From positions 74,691,053 through 74,755,052 of the forward strand of contig CM060732.1 in NCBI GenBank assembly GCA_030704615.1: a DNA stretch of 64,000 bases. Direction: 5' to 3'. The translations under genes were made by a program, and so were the position numbers. Each line of letters opens with the position of its first letter. Position 1 is the stretch's first letter. Shown here piece after piece: positions 24,101 to 37,001 of the stretch. The DNA comes from Takakia lepidozioides. Its lineage: Eukaryota > Streptophyta > Takakiopsida > Takakiales > Takakiaceae. The notes below the pieces were generated by a model. The model did no database searches. It had not been told where the DNA came from and worked only from the letters and a program-made list of their open reading frames with translations.

Positions 24101-26464
24101 TTGCATATAGGCATGTGTGAAGTGTGCTGGATTTGCCATATGATTTGATTCTGGATTGCTTTACTTTGTCTGATTGTTGCAGGCCTGCCTCAATGGGCTC
24201 TCCCTATATGAGACCCCCCTACGTTCCTGCATCAGCTTATCATAGCTCGCCTGGAATAACTGGCATGCGACCTCATGTTGGATATGCAACCTCAACTACA
24301 CAGTCTGGTCATCATCCTCATGCAGGAGCGTCACCAAGTGCACGGCCATGGAGAGCTGTGGGTGCCACTCTCGAACAGCAGGAGTTGTACAGGTTGAAAG
24401 CTCTTAAGCTCGCTACGCAAGCTGCTCACCGGGTATGTGAAGGAGTAGAAGAGGCCTTCTCTTTCCCCATATCAACTTGTAATTGGAATGTTGGGTAGTA
24501 ATATCATTCTTTGTCTAGCTAGTTACGATACTTGTGTATGAGGGAGAAAAAACGTTCTGTCTTAAATCTGAATGTCTTTGCAACAGGAAGCAGCCATGAT
24601 TAATTTATGGAGATTCCAGAAATTGCGAGAGCATCTGGATGGTGAGATTGTCATCGAAGATGAAGCATTTGATCGTTACATGCACAACATGTTGTTGCTG
24701 GAGGAAGTCTTTCTGGTTAACAGGGATGCACCAGAGGAGGATTCCTCAGATGGTGAGCTAATTGTCGAAGAGGGTGTGACTCACATTGGATCCAAGGATA
24801 TGGTTTGTCCGGATTCCTTCATGCTCCCAGATGGCACTCAACTGCAATGGTGGATGAATGGGGATAGGAAAGAGGCTAGCCAGCAGCGAAGGAAACGGAC
24901 AGTTGAGAGGCGGTTACAGATGCTAAGTAGGGGGGAGCAAGAGACGGAGGATGTTCAGGAGTATGAAGACATGATCCAGGTAGTTGTTCTCGTTATGCAC
25001 CTCTGTTGGAAATAACTCCTTCCATTTGAAAGTCATGTAGGTTTAATGTAGGTGTTTGTTGTTGGAGTTTTGTTACGTAAGGGTGAAGGAGGCCACAGTT
25101 TAGATTCACGTGACTTTTCTGAACTCCTGCAACCTGGAGCATCCTTAAAACTGATGCTCAAAGAAGACATTCATAGGCTGAGTTGTGCCAAGCAGGAGCA
25201 GAGGGTGGCATTCTCCAAGTGTTCCCGCACTTGAACCAGCCTGTTGCTTTATCTTAGATTTGACCTGCCACCTAATTGGAGATTGCTTATATTTTGAGAC
25301 TGCAAATCGTTAAATTTGTCATTGTCAAAGTATTAGAACATTCAAATTGCTAAGTTAACACATTGTCATGATGGCCTGCTCATGTACTCAGTGATTGAGT
25401 CCCTAAGATGCAAAGCTGCATTACTTTGTTCGTTTTTTCCAACCCTCATCTTTCTTCTTTCTTATATTCACCAGTTCATTTGTACAACTGTGATTCAGGT
25501 AGTAGCACCTGAAGCTCAACGAGACTTGAAGCGTTTCAAGCCACAAACAAAGGAGGGAAAGGAATGTTTAGAGCGTATTGGCATGTTCCAAGCTCTTCTC
25601 CAGAAGACCAATCAGATTCAGGTTATGGCAGATGTTGATTCGTGTGTGGAGATGTATAGGCAGAGGTTTGGGCCTGGACTAGATACTCTCTTGTCTCCCT
25701 TGTCAGGGATTGTTGAGTGTGTGGGTGCTGAGGTTGGGAAAGAACATGATGTTGGCAGAGTTGTAGTGAGCACCTCGGGCTCAGAGTTTAAGGAAGAAGA
25801 GGCCAAGAATCCCTTGCTTCCAGTAGACCATCAAGCCGCACTAGATACACCATTCCCTGATAAGGAAGATGGGGTTTTAACAAGTCAAGTGAGTGAGAGT
25901 GAAACAGTTGGATTCAAGGTACATGACCTTGAGGCTGCAATAGAGGGCAAGAGGTTGACTCGAGAAGATACATCAGTTGAGCTCCAGGTACAGGACCTTG
26001 AGGCTGCAAATGAGGGCGAGAGGTCGACAGGAGGAGATACATCAGTTGGGCTCCAGTTACAGAACCTTGAGGCTGCAAATGAGGGCGAGAGGTCGACAGG
26101 AGGAGATACATCAGTTGGGTTCCAGGTACAGGACCTTGAGGCTGAAAATGAGGGCGAGAGGTTGATAGGAGAAGAGTCCTCATGTGGACTCGAGTTACAG
26201 AGGCAAGAGGCTGACCATCAAACAATTGTCAGTAAGAAAAGTGATCAGGTTTCCTCAGGTGAAGGAAGTGGTGGTTTGTCCAAGTCCGAAAAAATCACAA
26301 CCACTGAAAGTAAACAACAACACGCCGGAAAGCGGCACTGGTCACAATCACAGCAAGGTGCTCTTGTAGCTTGTGGTTGGTGGAAGGTAGACCTGGATGA
26401 GAACAGTGCTCAGGCTGTCTGCCAGTCCTTTCTGAAATCAACTGAATCAGTAGAAGTGTTATGA
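21109..26464 (+). CDS. Cys-rich zinc-cluster protein, LRP-related family
   Basis: Exons seen: 21109-21305, 21712-21773, 24183-24432, 24587-24979 and 25499-26464. Exons 1-2 join in phase 2 to give KCSACGNNARTR|CPFQACQTCCMRARNPCPVH, a compact Cys cluster as in plant 'lateral root primordium-related' proteins. Exon 4 begins EAAMINLWRFQKLREHLDGE and contains EDEAFDRYMHNMLLLEEVF, the second conserved block of that family. Exon 5 carries VVAPEAQRDLKRF and a long acidic tail with a 23-residue repeat. Joins 3-4 and 4-5 are both phase 0. The exon 2 to exon 3 join does not fit: the GTATGT donor leaves phase 1 but exon 3 needs phase 2, so a small exon in the 2.4-kb intron or a different donor is missing. 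Function unknown; zinc or nucleic-acid binding is inferred from the Cys cluster. Length about 620 aa. Confidence 0.8.
22012..22203. repeat. diverged tandem duplication in intron 2 of the zinc-cluster gene
   Basis: Two unequal copies (about 22012-22094 and 22108-22203) share GT(A/G)AGTATTCACC at the start and GCAAACC(G/A)AGCAGAAAGAAAATGC near the end. The second copy has extra sequence in the middle. Confidence 0.7.
25915..26230 (+). repeat. 69-bp coding tandem repeat (23 aa, 4-5 copies)
   Basis: The word GAGGCT recurs at 25931, 26000, 26069, 26138 and 26207, exactly 69 bp apart. Each unit encodes a variant of QVQDLEAANEGERSTGGDTSVGL. The two middle units are nearly identical, so they expanded recently. 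The reading frame is kept. Confidence 0.95.
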
Positions 26465-28183
26465 CTCCGAATATTTTTTCTACTAGGCCGGACTTCCTTT
26501 CCTCAATATCTTTCAGGGTAGCTTCAAAATTGGCTGATGAGTTTTAGTTTGTACTTATGTGTAGATCTAATCTTGTCTTCCTCTCACAAATCGGCAATCA
26601 CTGATCCCTGGTTCCCATAATCCCTACTTCATCTTCATACGCAGGATGTTTTGTGACCCAAACAGAGACCAGTACATTCACCAGCCCACTCTAGGTTACA
26701 GTGAAGTTCGAACTCTTACTACTGCGGCTGAAAGTATTGTTGACTGATGTCTACAAAACCGTGAACTGGTTTCCTGTCATACAGGGAACTTGAGAAACAG
26801 TATGAGAGAGTTACATCAAAGGAAAAGAAAATTACCAAACAGAGAAGGTTAGACATGCTTCTTTAACCTAGAGTTGGAGCTTCAATGCCTAACAGGTGAT
26901 ATAAAATCAGTGAGTCTCCACAATCTCTCCATGAGGTGTGCTATTGAGCTTCTTTTTGCTAAATAGTTATTTGTTTATTTTCTTAAAAGGGATTCAGTTC
27001 AATGTTCTATCCCCTTTTTTTCTGGAAGCAAAATTTAAAAATTAAGGGAATAATAAATGGGAAAAGCAAGGCAAAAATGAGCCTCAATTCCCATTTAGCA
27101 GTCTTTCTTTCATGTCTACCTACTGTCATACCAGTTTGAAGAGAGGAAGACAATTACTGACACAAGCTAATTGTCTCACTTCACCCCAAAGGGCTATTTG
27201 GAATGTGGACACCATCTGTCTGTCTGTCTAATGACTGTACGACAATGCGGTTGCCCAACCCTCGGCCCAAAGACTCGAAAGTCCTTAGGTATCCACACAT
27301 GAAGTGACATTCCTCAAAAGGATGGGATGTATATGATAACTCCAGAGATCTGTAGATACTGGAACTGAATCCGCAGCCAAATATTTAGGAAGTTGTAGTG
27401 ATCCTGATGAAGTCCAGATCCGGATTACAAATCACTTCACTCCAGAGCAATGTGGTCTTCCAATTTGATGGTAAGGAAAATATTGTCATCTTTCAGCAAT
27501 ATTGTCATCTCTCACAAGCAACTAAGCAACTGGGAAAATAGGACACAGGACAAGGAACTAGATGCCGCAAGCTTGTTTCCCACTTGCAGGCATTCCAGCC
27601 ACAACTCTAGGCTCATCATTGTCTTTATTCCCCATTTGTTCTCGAGACAGCTTTCCTCAAGGCACAAAAATCGGACCATATTCAATCACTATGTTTGTTC
27701 TCAACATGGGACCTTTTACTAGCTGTGGGTTCATAGGCCTGAACAGCAACAACCTCTCATGTCTTTAAGGATCAGATGTATCCCATCTTGGCCAAGCACC
27801 GGACCTAGTTACAATGCTTTTAAGAACATGAAGAAGGTTGTAAGGTTGTTTTATCCTATCTTCAGTGCCTTGATAAAATCTACTTGCAAATTATATCACA
27901 AAGAGCACACTCGAGTTCTTGGTGCTTCAACTCCACAGCAATGCTCCATTGCTAATGTCTAGAGGAAATAACTCTGTTCCTTGGCATGAAATATTTCAAC
28001 AACAGGACCGAGACACTTCATTTGATGTTCACTTCAAGGCCAGTAGTGCTCCACTCCCAAGAGAAACTTCATGCAAAAATGCAAGGGTTAAGGTCTGTTG
28101 TCCTCCTTGACCTGGAATGTGATGGACTTATGTAGTTCAGTGGCTCTCCCGACCAGGACATAAGCCTCCAGAAGTGACCTCAA
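26465..28183. other. spacer between convergent zinc-cluster and SSADH genes
   Basis: 1.7 kb with both 3' untranslated regions. No homology, tRNA or element recognised. A short AT-rich patch lies at 26950-27060. Confidence 0.5.
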
Positions 28184-31100
28184 TCAACAGTTTAGAGGCT
28201 GCTTCATGTTGCCAAGGCACACATACTTGAGCTGCATGCCATAGACCAAGCAGGAAAGAGGGGCCCCACAATTAGCTTTCCCTTGTTCATTCAACATCAC
28301 GAGCAATATGCATGAGAACAAAGTACCATGACATGCTTGAGAACAACCCAAAACCCTCAGAACCCTGAACCCTAGTCAATTCATAACTTTCAGTACTAAA
28401 ATCACTGAGAAAAGTAGCCAGTCAAAGAAAAGCACCTCTAGGTATTCATCAAGGCCGTACTTGGAACCCTCACGGCCCAGTCCAGACTGCTTCATTCCTC
28501 CAAATGGGGCCACCTACACAATCTCAACCCAAAGGAAGTATCAGAAAATGACAGCTGTGCTTGGGGCAAGCACTCAAAGGGCCTAATATCGCATCTAGCT
28601 GTCTTTCCCTGCTTTGGATTTTTTAATGTGGTGAGGGAGCCGGACTCTCAATAGGCCATATGTATTGATGGTCCCCTATTAAGAGAAAGTCAGAGTGGTG
28701 CTTACTAGAAGACCACCAAAAGCCTGTGCGGCTAGTTACCTCAGTTGAGATTAGGCCCTCGTTCAAACCAACCATGCCATACTCTAAAGCCTCAGCAACC
28801 TGCCAACCTCGAGAAATATTTTCTGTGAAAGCGTATGCTGCCAGGCCTGCCCGCCAGAAGGTACCATGTCAGTCTGTGCCTTGTCATCAGTCCCCTCCTG
28901 CCAGGTTGACTCACTTTAAACTCAACCTCTCTGCCTGTTCAATTATATATCAATGGGAAAGCCTACTAACCTGTGAAATCCAAGGGACCAGTATAAAACA
29001 TAAAGGAAAGCCACATGAAGGAAACCAAAAAGAATGCTGTCTCATCAAAAGAACTCCCAGCATTGCTCAGGTACAGAGAGTACTGTAGACCTTCAGGGTT
29101 GCAAGGTTTCTTATAAGAGTGAAAAACAAATCAACTGTATCCTGTATAAGAGTGACCAGCCGTTATAACTCCCCAGATGTACTGAGTTTTTGGTTATGGG
29201 AAGACTCAGCCAACACATAAAAACTGAGTATACCCATCAATTAGAGGGTTGGGGATAGAGAAGCAGCAATATACCAAACTCGGTGTCATTGGCCAGCTTG
29301 ATTGCCTCTTCATCTGTTTTGAAGCGCACAAGAGGTGCTACTGGACCAAATACCTCCTCCCTTGAACATCCAAACCAACCTCCACACCGTAAAACACCCA
29401 TGCAAATCTTAAAGATAGTAGTTAAGATAGACCGACAACATTCCTTTACACCAACTTGAGCCCAATAACCTCCAACTCTTAAGTGGAACAAAGTACTATG
29501 CTTTGTTTGGTTCATCTTCCACCTTACTAACTGCCCAAGACCAAGCAGAGAAATCCCCACACGATATCCATCTAATGATGTCTAACTGCCTTAGCCATAG
29601 AAGTATACCTGAATATTAACATCTGGTCAGTTGAATCACCCAGAACTGTGGGTTCATAGAAGGTACGCCCAAGACTATGACGTTTGCCTCCTGTTAACAA
29701 CTTTGCCCCCTGCAAAATTTCATATTTGGCATTGGGCACAGTAAGCCCCGGTTTATTCTTTGGTAATCGACCAAGTATGCCAATATGCAATCTCAAAGGA
29801 ACTGCAGCAGGCCATCATCATCCCTTGTTCACCCAGTCCGGCTATATCTCAACACACATTAAGATACTCACCAATTTGCTCAGACTGACATGACGTGGTG
29901 CACACATGTCAGCATAATGTCAGACGTCACCTCACGTCCAAAAACGACTTTACTAAACTCAAGTAAGCCACACTCAGAACACTGGTTGCAGTCAAATGAA
30001 AAATTCAGTAAAATGTAAATACATTGGGACAGAAACAAACAGGATGGACCTAGGGAGAGATCTGAGTGCGAGAGGGAAAATCTGCTGGTCCCAGCCTCCA
30101 GGGCTATCTTAGGGATACCGGAGCGTGGAAGGTGGTTAGAAAGACCACCCCTGATTAGATGTGTTTCTCTTATTGTTTACCTGTCTAGATCTGCACTCCT
30201 TGGTTTACCAAGTTTGTAATTGAAGTGATTCATAAATTCAAGTCTGTTATGGGTGTTGCCCAATTTCTTTGTAAAGAATGTACTCATAAGACTTTGTTTG
30301 CCCTATTCTTTGTAACGGGAGAGACAGTGACAAATAGGAAAGACTACATGTCCACAGAAAGATGAGAGGGAGGGAGAGCGAGATCTAAGTCTTGCCCCTT
30401 TCAAAACATTAAAAAAGAGAAAAATAAAAAATAATTACGGAAAAACCACCAACTCTCCATACATAGCACCATGCATTTCTTGTCAGTGGAGATGCATGGT
30501 CATTTTGTGTCCACTTTCTATCAGGACAAGAAACAGTAACAGAGAGTTAATTCCATGTACCTTCGCAAGAGCATCTTGCACATGATTTTCCACCTGCACA
30601 ATGTAGCAACAATCCTTAGCAATGAGGGTACGCATACTTGTTGACAGATAAGCACACAAAAAACACTGTCAGTACCGCTTGCTGCATTACTTGTTGGACA
30701 CAGTGGGACAAACCTGTCCCATCCAAACTTTGATGATAGTCCAGCAGCTCAGAAGTGAACATGCAACCATGAACCAAATCCTCAATACAACAACAACCAC
30801 TGAACTAAGGAAATAAGAATAGAATACTAAAGCTCAAAAGCCTTCAGCATACTTCATACTACGTCCTCCAAGCTTTATATGATTAAGCGAAAACCAAATA
30901 AAATGCACCTTTTTCACTGCTGCGTCGTTGATCAATGGACCCTAGCCACAGAGCAACAAATATGATGTTAACAAACTGCCATAATTAACCATCCAAGTTT
31001 CTGTTCTGCACTTCAAGCTGCACTTGCACCAGAACAAATGATGGGGCAGGGAGTAACCTGTGTTACACCTTCCTCTAACCCGTTTCCCACTCGTAGCTGC

Positions 31101-31989
31101 AAAACCGCTTTTGAAAAGGCCTCTGAAAACTTGTCATAGATGCCTGTTTTCCCACCCCACCAAGCCCTTAGCATAAGCTTGCTGTAGTTTTGTGGCCATA
31201 GATCTTGTGCCTGATTTTGACAAAGATCACAGAGCATGTACTCACAAGATGTTGCAAAGATGAAAGAAAAAGACAAGGACAAATTTAACAGAGTAAATCA
31301 AACAGTGCAACTACACTGTAGAGAATGTACTTATAAGACATTGTTTATCGTAGCCTTGTGGCCATAGACCCCACCCACTTTGGATCGAACAAGAGGGAAC
31401 AGATACTACCTTTGTGAGCGGCTCACTCCAGTAGTGGGACTTACCTTGATCTAAACAATTAGGTTGGGCTTTCCAGATTTCCTCTACAAATTCCTGACAC
31501 AAGTTGAATCTGCTGTATGTGAGCCCAGCAATTAGACCCCAACAGGGCCAGGGCTTCAGGCTCAGACTCGAGATTTTGAAAGTCGGTGAACAGAGGTGCA
31601 GGGACTATGTTTTTGATCGTCCTGAAGAGGGTTGCTCTCTGATGAGATATTCTGGTTGTATCTGAAAATGGATATTGTCTTCAGACCGCCTGCACATTGG
31701 GCATTGACAATCTCCTTTTCCTCTCTGCATCTGTTTCTTGTTCAAAGGTAGGACTCCCTGCCGAGGATAGGTCAGCCATTCAGGTCGGCCCTTCAGGTTA
31801 AGGTCTGACCGCTGTCTCTCTGCCAGCGTTCTCTAGAACAACTAACGTGGCTGTTTGGGGTGAATTTGGCATACCGCCCTTTAAGATCTCGGCATGATGA
31901 GCTCAAGGTCGGATAGTGGGGTCAGTAGAATTGCATGCCCAGTACCAGATACCCTAGGATAATTGACTCTGTTTCTTGGAAGTACACAG

Positions 31990-32027
<38 letters not shown>

Positions 32028-35000
32028 GGCGGGGGGGCAAGAGAGGCGAGATATTTTCTGAGTCCTTACCATCTTGGACCAGAATTCGATTGATGCAAAC
32101 ACATGTTTGTCCGGTGTTTCGGTATTTGCCTGCCAGCTGCGCTTGCCAGCATGCCCATGCAAGGTATAGCATCAGGATAATGAAGACCGTGCAGGTCTCA
32201 CAGAGATCCACTCAACAGGGACCCACTGATTTCAAGTTGATGGTTATTTTGAGTCGATCTCCAATCCATTAAATCATTGATGTGATATTTTCTTATGCTG
32301 AGAGGAAGCTGCGAGCAAGCGAGCAAGTTGGATGCGTGAAGACACCCTACTTTTTACGGGGCGCAAGAGAGCCAAGAGTGTGCACGTGGCAAAAATATAT
32401 CCTTACCAGACTTCACAACAACTAGAGGACCGACTAATAAGAGGTGGTGACATAATCCAATTTTTCACCCCTGAAATTCCATCTGTCAGGCTCTGAGGAA
32501 TTCACAAGAGTGAAGGCAGCACCACACAAGAGCACGAGCCCCTGCTTACCGTGCCCTTGACTGCTAGCTCCAAATTGGCATCATCAAAGATAATGCAAGG
32601 TGCATTTCCTCCCAGCTCCAGAGACATCTGCATTCCCGTTGCCAGCCAACTCAATTCAGACCCAAGAAAACACAATCTTTAACAGGGTAGGAGGAAGAAT
32701 CTTAACTACAAAACCCCACAGACCTTTTTTACGGTGCCTGCAGCTCCAGCCATAAGTATTTTTCCAACTGCCGTGGATCCTGTGAATGTAATTTTTCGCA
32801 CCTGCACAGCCGACTATTTGTATTGAATGACACGTTGGATTTTCAGCCTACACAAATTTATACATCTAAATTCTCCTTTAAGTCCCTCACTGCTAGCTCT
32901 CGTCCATTTCTGCAGATAATACAGTACATCTGCTTTAGATTTAAATCAAAGCCCTTAGCATTGCTCAATCCATCCTGATTAATAAAAATCACAGCAAAAT
33001 TCCGCACATCCAAGCTTCTCAGCAAAGGCTTCAGCGATTTGCAGCTTGTCTGACATGAACATTGCAATACTGTACCTGGCTGCTTGCCATAAAGGCTGCA
33101 CCAATTTGTACAGGGTCCCCAATAATCAGATTCAGCACACCCTGGCACATCACAATGAACTCCTGATCAGGTAAACCTCCAGGGGTACCTGCATAACTAC
33201 ATAAAGGGATGCATCAAAGCAAAATGATTCTGGGTTGATTCTGGGTGTCCAGAAGTCTACATGATACGTATGACCCAAATAGACTTGATCCTGTTCCACT
33301 ACCTGACTTGCATGTAGTAAACTGTTGAGTTTCAGTGCCTTTTAATACTACATCCTGGTCCAGTCTCCTCATCTTAGCATTTCCTATGACCTTGGATTAA
33401 ATGGAGGAATGCCTTCCTTAGAATGATTAGACGGATGTAACTTGGTTCTAATAAAGACCATAACACCTGCAGAATGTAAGAAAATTGGATATGAAAGTAC
33501 AGGAGGGATGCCGGCTTGAAGGGCAAGTTCACCAGCAGCCAACGCTGTCAAGGGAGTAAGCTCCGAAGGCTTGACTATAATTGTACACCCCGCAGCCAGT
33601 GCTGGGGCCACCTGCTTCAAACTCCCAACCATCCATGTTCAGTGTGCTGATGCAAGGATGCACAACCCAACCAGTCTTTGGCCAGGCCTTCCAAGCACTA
33701 AGATGACTCAACAGCTCAGATACAAGTCTCAGCATTTTCAGAATAAGTTAACACCACCAACAATGTCTACAATACACAAGGAAGACCATCCAGTTTCACC
33801 AAGTAAAACATATACAATGGTACTTTACTATGTGAAGTCTTGACCATGTTACATGAGGGTGAGATAAAAACCTTGCGAGTAATCATTGCAAGAGGGAAAT
33901 TCCAGGGTGTGATAGCACCCACAACTCCAACCGGCTACCCACACATACAGTCAGCAGTGAGTAACCCACTACTGCTTAGTTCTCTTTTCATGCAGATGTA
34001 GCCATGCTTTTGGTCTCCTAGGAAAGCAGATCAATCTCTTTTGTAAAAGGAAACTATAGTAAGTTCAAAATTTTCATCAATCAACAACTTGTTGTCTCAA
34101 CAGGACAGTAAAGAGGTGTGTCCCTACAGGGTTGTCCTACATGTTTGAGCACGAATATCCTCTTATCAGAGACAGGAGATGGAATGATGTCCCCATACAT
34201 ACGCTTTGCTTCTTCAGCGTAAAGCTCCACAAAACCTGCACTGTACACAACCTGCACGCGGGAACTTTAGCACTGTCAAATATTTCAACCAACCCCAACT
34301 GTATCTGCAGACCTATCTCTCGTGAATCAATTTCAATAAACCACATCCTCTCAGCACGAAAACAATGAGAAAATCAAGCTTTTTGGATGTGAAACTAATC
34401 TAGGGACATTGAGCACCTCTCCAACTGCCTCAGGAAGAGGCTTTCCTTGCTCCTGTGTCATAATTTGAGCGAGGTCATCTTTGTGTGCAATCAGCAAATC
34501 ATACCTGCACTCCGATATGATGAGCACCAATGAGATGGAAAGATAGAATGGGTAATAGAGCAGCTGATCAGTAATTCCAACAATAGGAGTGAACGTTTGG
34601 CATTAATAAGGGGTCACCTGCCTTGTCTCTTCTTATCGTTCCTACCCTCCCTACCCTTACTGCTCTGTTGAACCTGGAAGCATTGGTGCATAGCAAGAAG
34701 CACAATCCCATATGTACATCTATTGATTACCGATCGAATTGGTGACGTGGTGGCTTTACCATCTGCGCAGAATCTTGCTTCGATCTGCAGCTGTTCTTTG
34801 ACTCCAAGCTGTAGGAGGACACCCAGTTCTGAAATTTGTCAGGAATCCGCAGCCAAAGCTAAATATGCTGGAGAAATCCCAGTCATCCAACTTTATGCTC
34901 AGATGGAACTGGCAGCATCATCAGAGTGAAAACAATAGCAGGTACCTGGAAAAGCGTCAGAGGCAGCCTCAATAGCCTGTAGTGTCTCTGTACCACCCAT

Positions 35001-36031
35001 GAAGGGCACATTCACAAGCAGTTCACCTGTTGCTGGATTATGCACCTGTCCAACGCCCACCCAATCCATCTCAATGCGACTTGTGCATAGATGACACCAA
35101 ATTTGCATTAAGCAGCTTGGCTGACCACTCGATTTGAACATCCCCAGAAAAAAAACCTTCCACGATGGTGGAGAGAATTAACTCAGCAGATGTAATTCAT
35201 ACTGTAAGATTCAGAGAGAAAATCACAGTTCATATGCTAGAGAGATCTCTAACCAACTACCTCCATGTACCTGAAAGAGGGAGATAGGTGGAAGGGTGAG
35301 GACATTTTCTCTTAAGGAAAGAGTAGGGGAGATGAGCAAACCCTTCATACACCCCATCTGTACTATAAGGTGCCATTATTTCACTACCTGGTTCCGTTCC
35401 ATGTGTGTGTACTGCCCAGGACACGAGAAGCTAGTTTTCAGCAGTATCGTGCACTATCAAAAATGGCACTATCATGGTCGAGCCACTTCAATAGAGCTTA
35501 ACAGAATCTATGAGACTCTGATTGATACATACTGGCACAGTGCGCCCATCATGAGAATCAGTCCATCGGCCTCCGATCAGTGCTTGACTGCGCAGCAATT
35601 TGATGTCACGCACGTGTGAAACTGTACCCATCTGCGGACGTGAACTGCTGCTCAGTTCTCATAGAGACCACTCTGCCAACTTCCGTAATCGATACTGCAG
35701 CCTTCCTATCAAAAACCTGACCTACCTATGTTGAAATAGGAGGGGACCCCACAGCAACTCCCATCCTTGCCAGTATTCTCAAAATTGGGGAGCTCACTTC
35801 TAACATTACTGCACTGCTCTACTTGCATGCATCTGCTAATTCTCACTCTTCTCTAAATAACAGAATGCTTTCATAACCGAACATGAGAACCCAACTTCTG
35901 GCACCATAGACACATCACAGCCCACAAGAACGACATTGCACAGAGGGTACACGCGCGGGGAGCATGAGCTAAATCACCTGGCGACCTCCGAGCAGAGGTA
36001 GCAGCAGTTTAGTGAAAACGCGCATTAGCAT
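28184..36031 (-). CDS. ALDH5F1: mitochondrial succinic semialdehyde dehydrogenase
   Basis: Twenty exons, all phases consistent, 511 aa: 36031-35978, 35631-35533, 35045-34946, 34808-34760, 34504-34417, 34251-34141, 33934-33872, 33611-33501, 33141-33076, 32801-32724, 32627-32550, 32136-32070, 31143-31058, 30942-30910, 30593-30561, 29709-29609, 29360-29275, 28846-28740, 28513-28436, 28231-28184. Exon 1 ([18 protein letters not shown]) is basic and amphipathic, like a mitochondrial presequence. Then [12 protein letters not shown], the Asn of ITPWNFP (N179), FTGSTAVGK, the general base in SLELGG (E277) and the nucleophile in GQTCVC (C311) appear in order. E277 and C311 are 34 residues apart, as in the ALDH family. 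The end is [20 protein letters not shown]. The enzyme oxidises succinic semialdehyde to succinate with NAD, the last step of the GABA shunt. A second ATG opens exon 2. Confidence 0.96.
31993..32023. repeat. (GA)n microsatellite in SSADH intron 12
   Basis: A perfect GA run about 45 bp inside intron 12, followed by a G-rich stretch. It lies close to the exon 12 donor at 32070. Confidence 0.9.
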
Positions 36032-37001
36032 AGCGCGTTCTGGCTGCCAGCTGAGTGGAGACTCGAGAGATGGCAGGCCAGTAAAACTTTACAGCGGGGT
36101 GATCGCTGTGATATGAAGATGATCTCCAGGTCTGAACACTGTAGTCAAGACCCAATTGTGTGGTTGCTCCCGCAGGAACTGCCGCCCTCCACAGACCGAG
36201 TCGTTTGTCGTCTGTTTGTGTCTGTTTGTGAATGAGCTTCCAACCTCTCCACCTATATTTCCTGTACTGGAAAAGCTTCGAAGAGACTATTTTTTTGCAC
36301 TGGATTGGGGAAGCCACAGTGGTACTTCTTTGCTTCTTTGCTCATTCTTTGCTTGTTGCCTTTTCTAGCTTCCTCAGACTTTTCTAGTTTGTTGAAGAAT
36401 CTCTCTTGAAGGAGAGGAGGCAAACACTCAACTCCATTACACTAAATGGACAGGCAGGGACACCACTAAGTTGCTGAAAGCAAGATGCAGAGAAGGGGCG
36501 ACAAGCACCTCACCCCCTTGCATATGTTGATGGGAAAGTTCTCAACCAGTATAATTTCAGTACCCCGTGATCGCAGGTTTTTGATGTAATACAAACAAGG
36601 AAACATCACTCACAAGGATTACAGGCCCCGGTATTAGATTTGTCAGAGACACTAACAACAGCTTGAAAGTGAAATCAAATGTGTTATTGCTTCTCTGGGG
36701 ACCAGCAGCACAGATTTCAGAGTGTTCCTTAAGCTACAGCAGCAAAAAATGGCCTCCATGACTTTCGAGCAGAATAAGAATGTCGACAGCCTCCCTGCTC
36801 CCGGTTCCGGTTAGTGGCGGTTCCTGACCCACTAAGAACCGCCGGTTCCGCCACCTCCTTCTCATGATTTACTCTGCTTCTACAAAATGGCGGAACTGCA
36901 GTCCATTACAGGAAACAATCCCATGACTTATGTTGTTTTAGATTACAGTGTCTGATATCAAAGAACGGCAGTTCATCGTCCATTGTCCTACCAGAGTGGC
37001 A
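36032..37001. other. intergenic spacer between API5 and SSADH (same strand)
   Basis: 970 bp that must hold the API5 3' UTR and the SSADH promoter. A small inverted repeat GGCGGTTC/GAACCGCC lies at about 36823-36853. An open frame on the minus strand at 36009-36317 begins only at a GTG and is not called. Confidence 0.5.

Noticed and set aside
25914-26225. Antisense open frame over the 69-bp repeat
   Set aside because: It exists only because the repeat length is a multiple of three; the sense frame is spliced and conserved upstream.
27450-28110. Three short plus-strand open frames between the zinc-cluster and SSADH genes
   Set aside because: They are in different frames and have no recognisable domain or consistent splice sites.
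31976-32272. Arg-Glu-rich plus-strand frame over the (GA)n tract
   Set aside because: Simple-repeat translation antisense to SSADH exon 12.
36009-36317. A 102-codon minus-strand open frame upstream of SSADH
   Set aside because: It begins with GTG, has no homology, and overlaps the real SSADH exon 1, which uses another frame and a proper donor.
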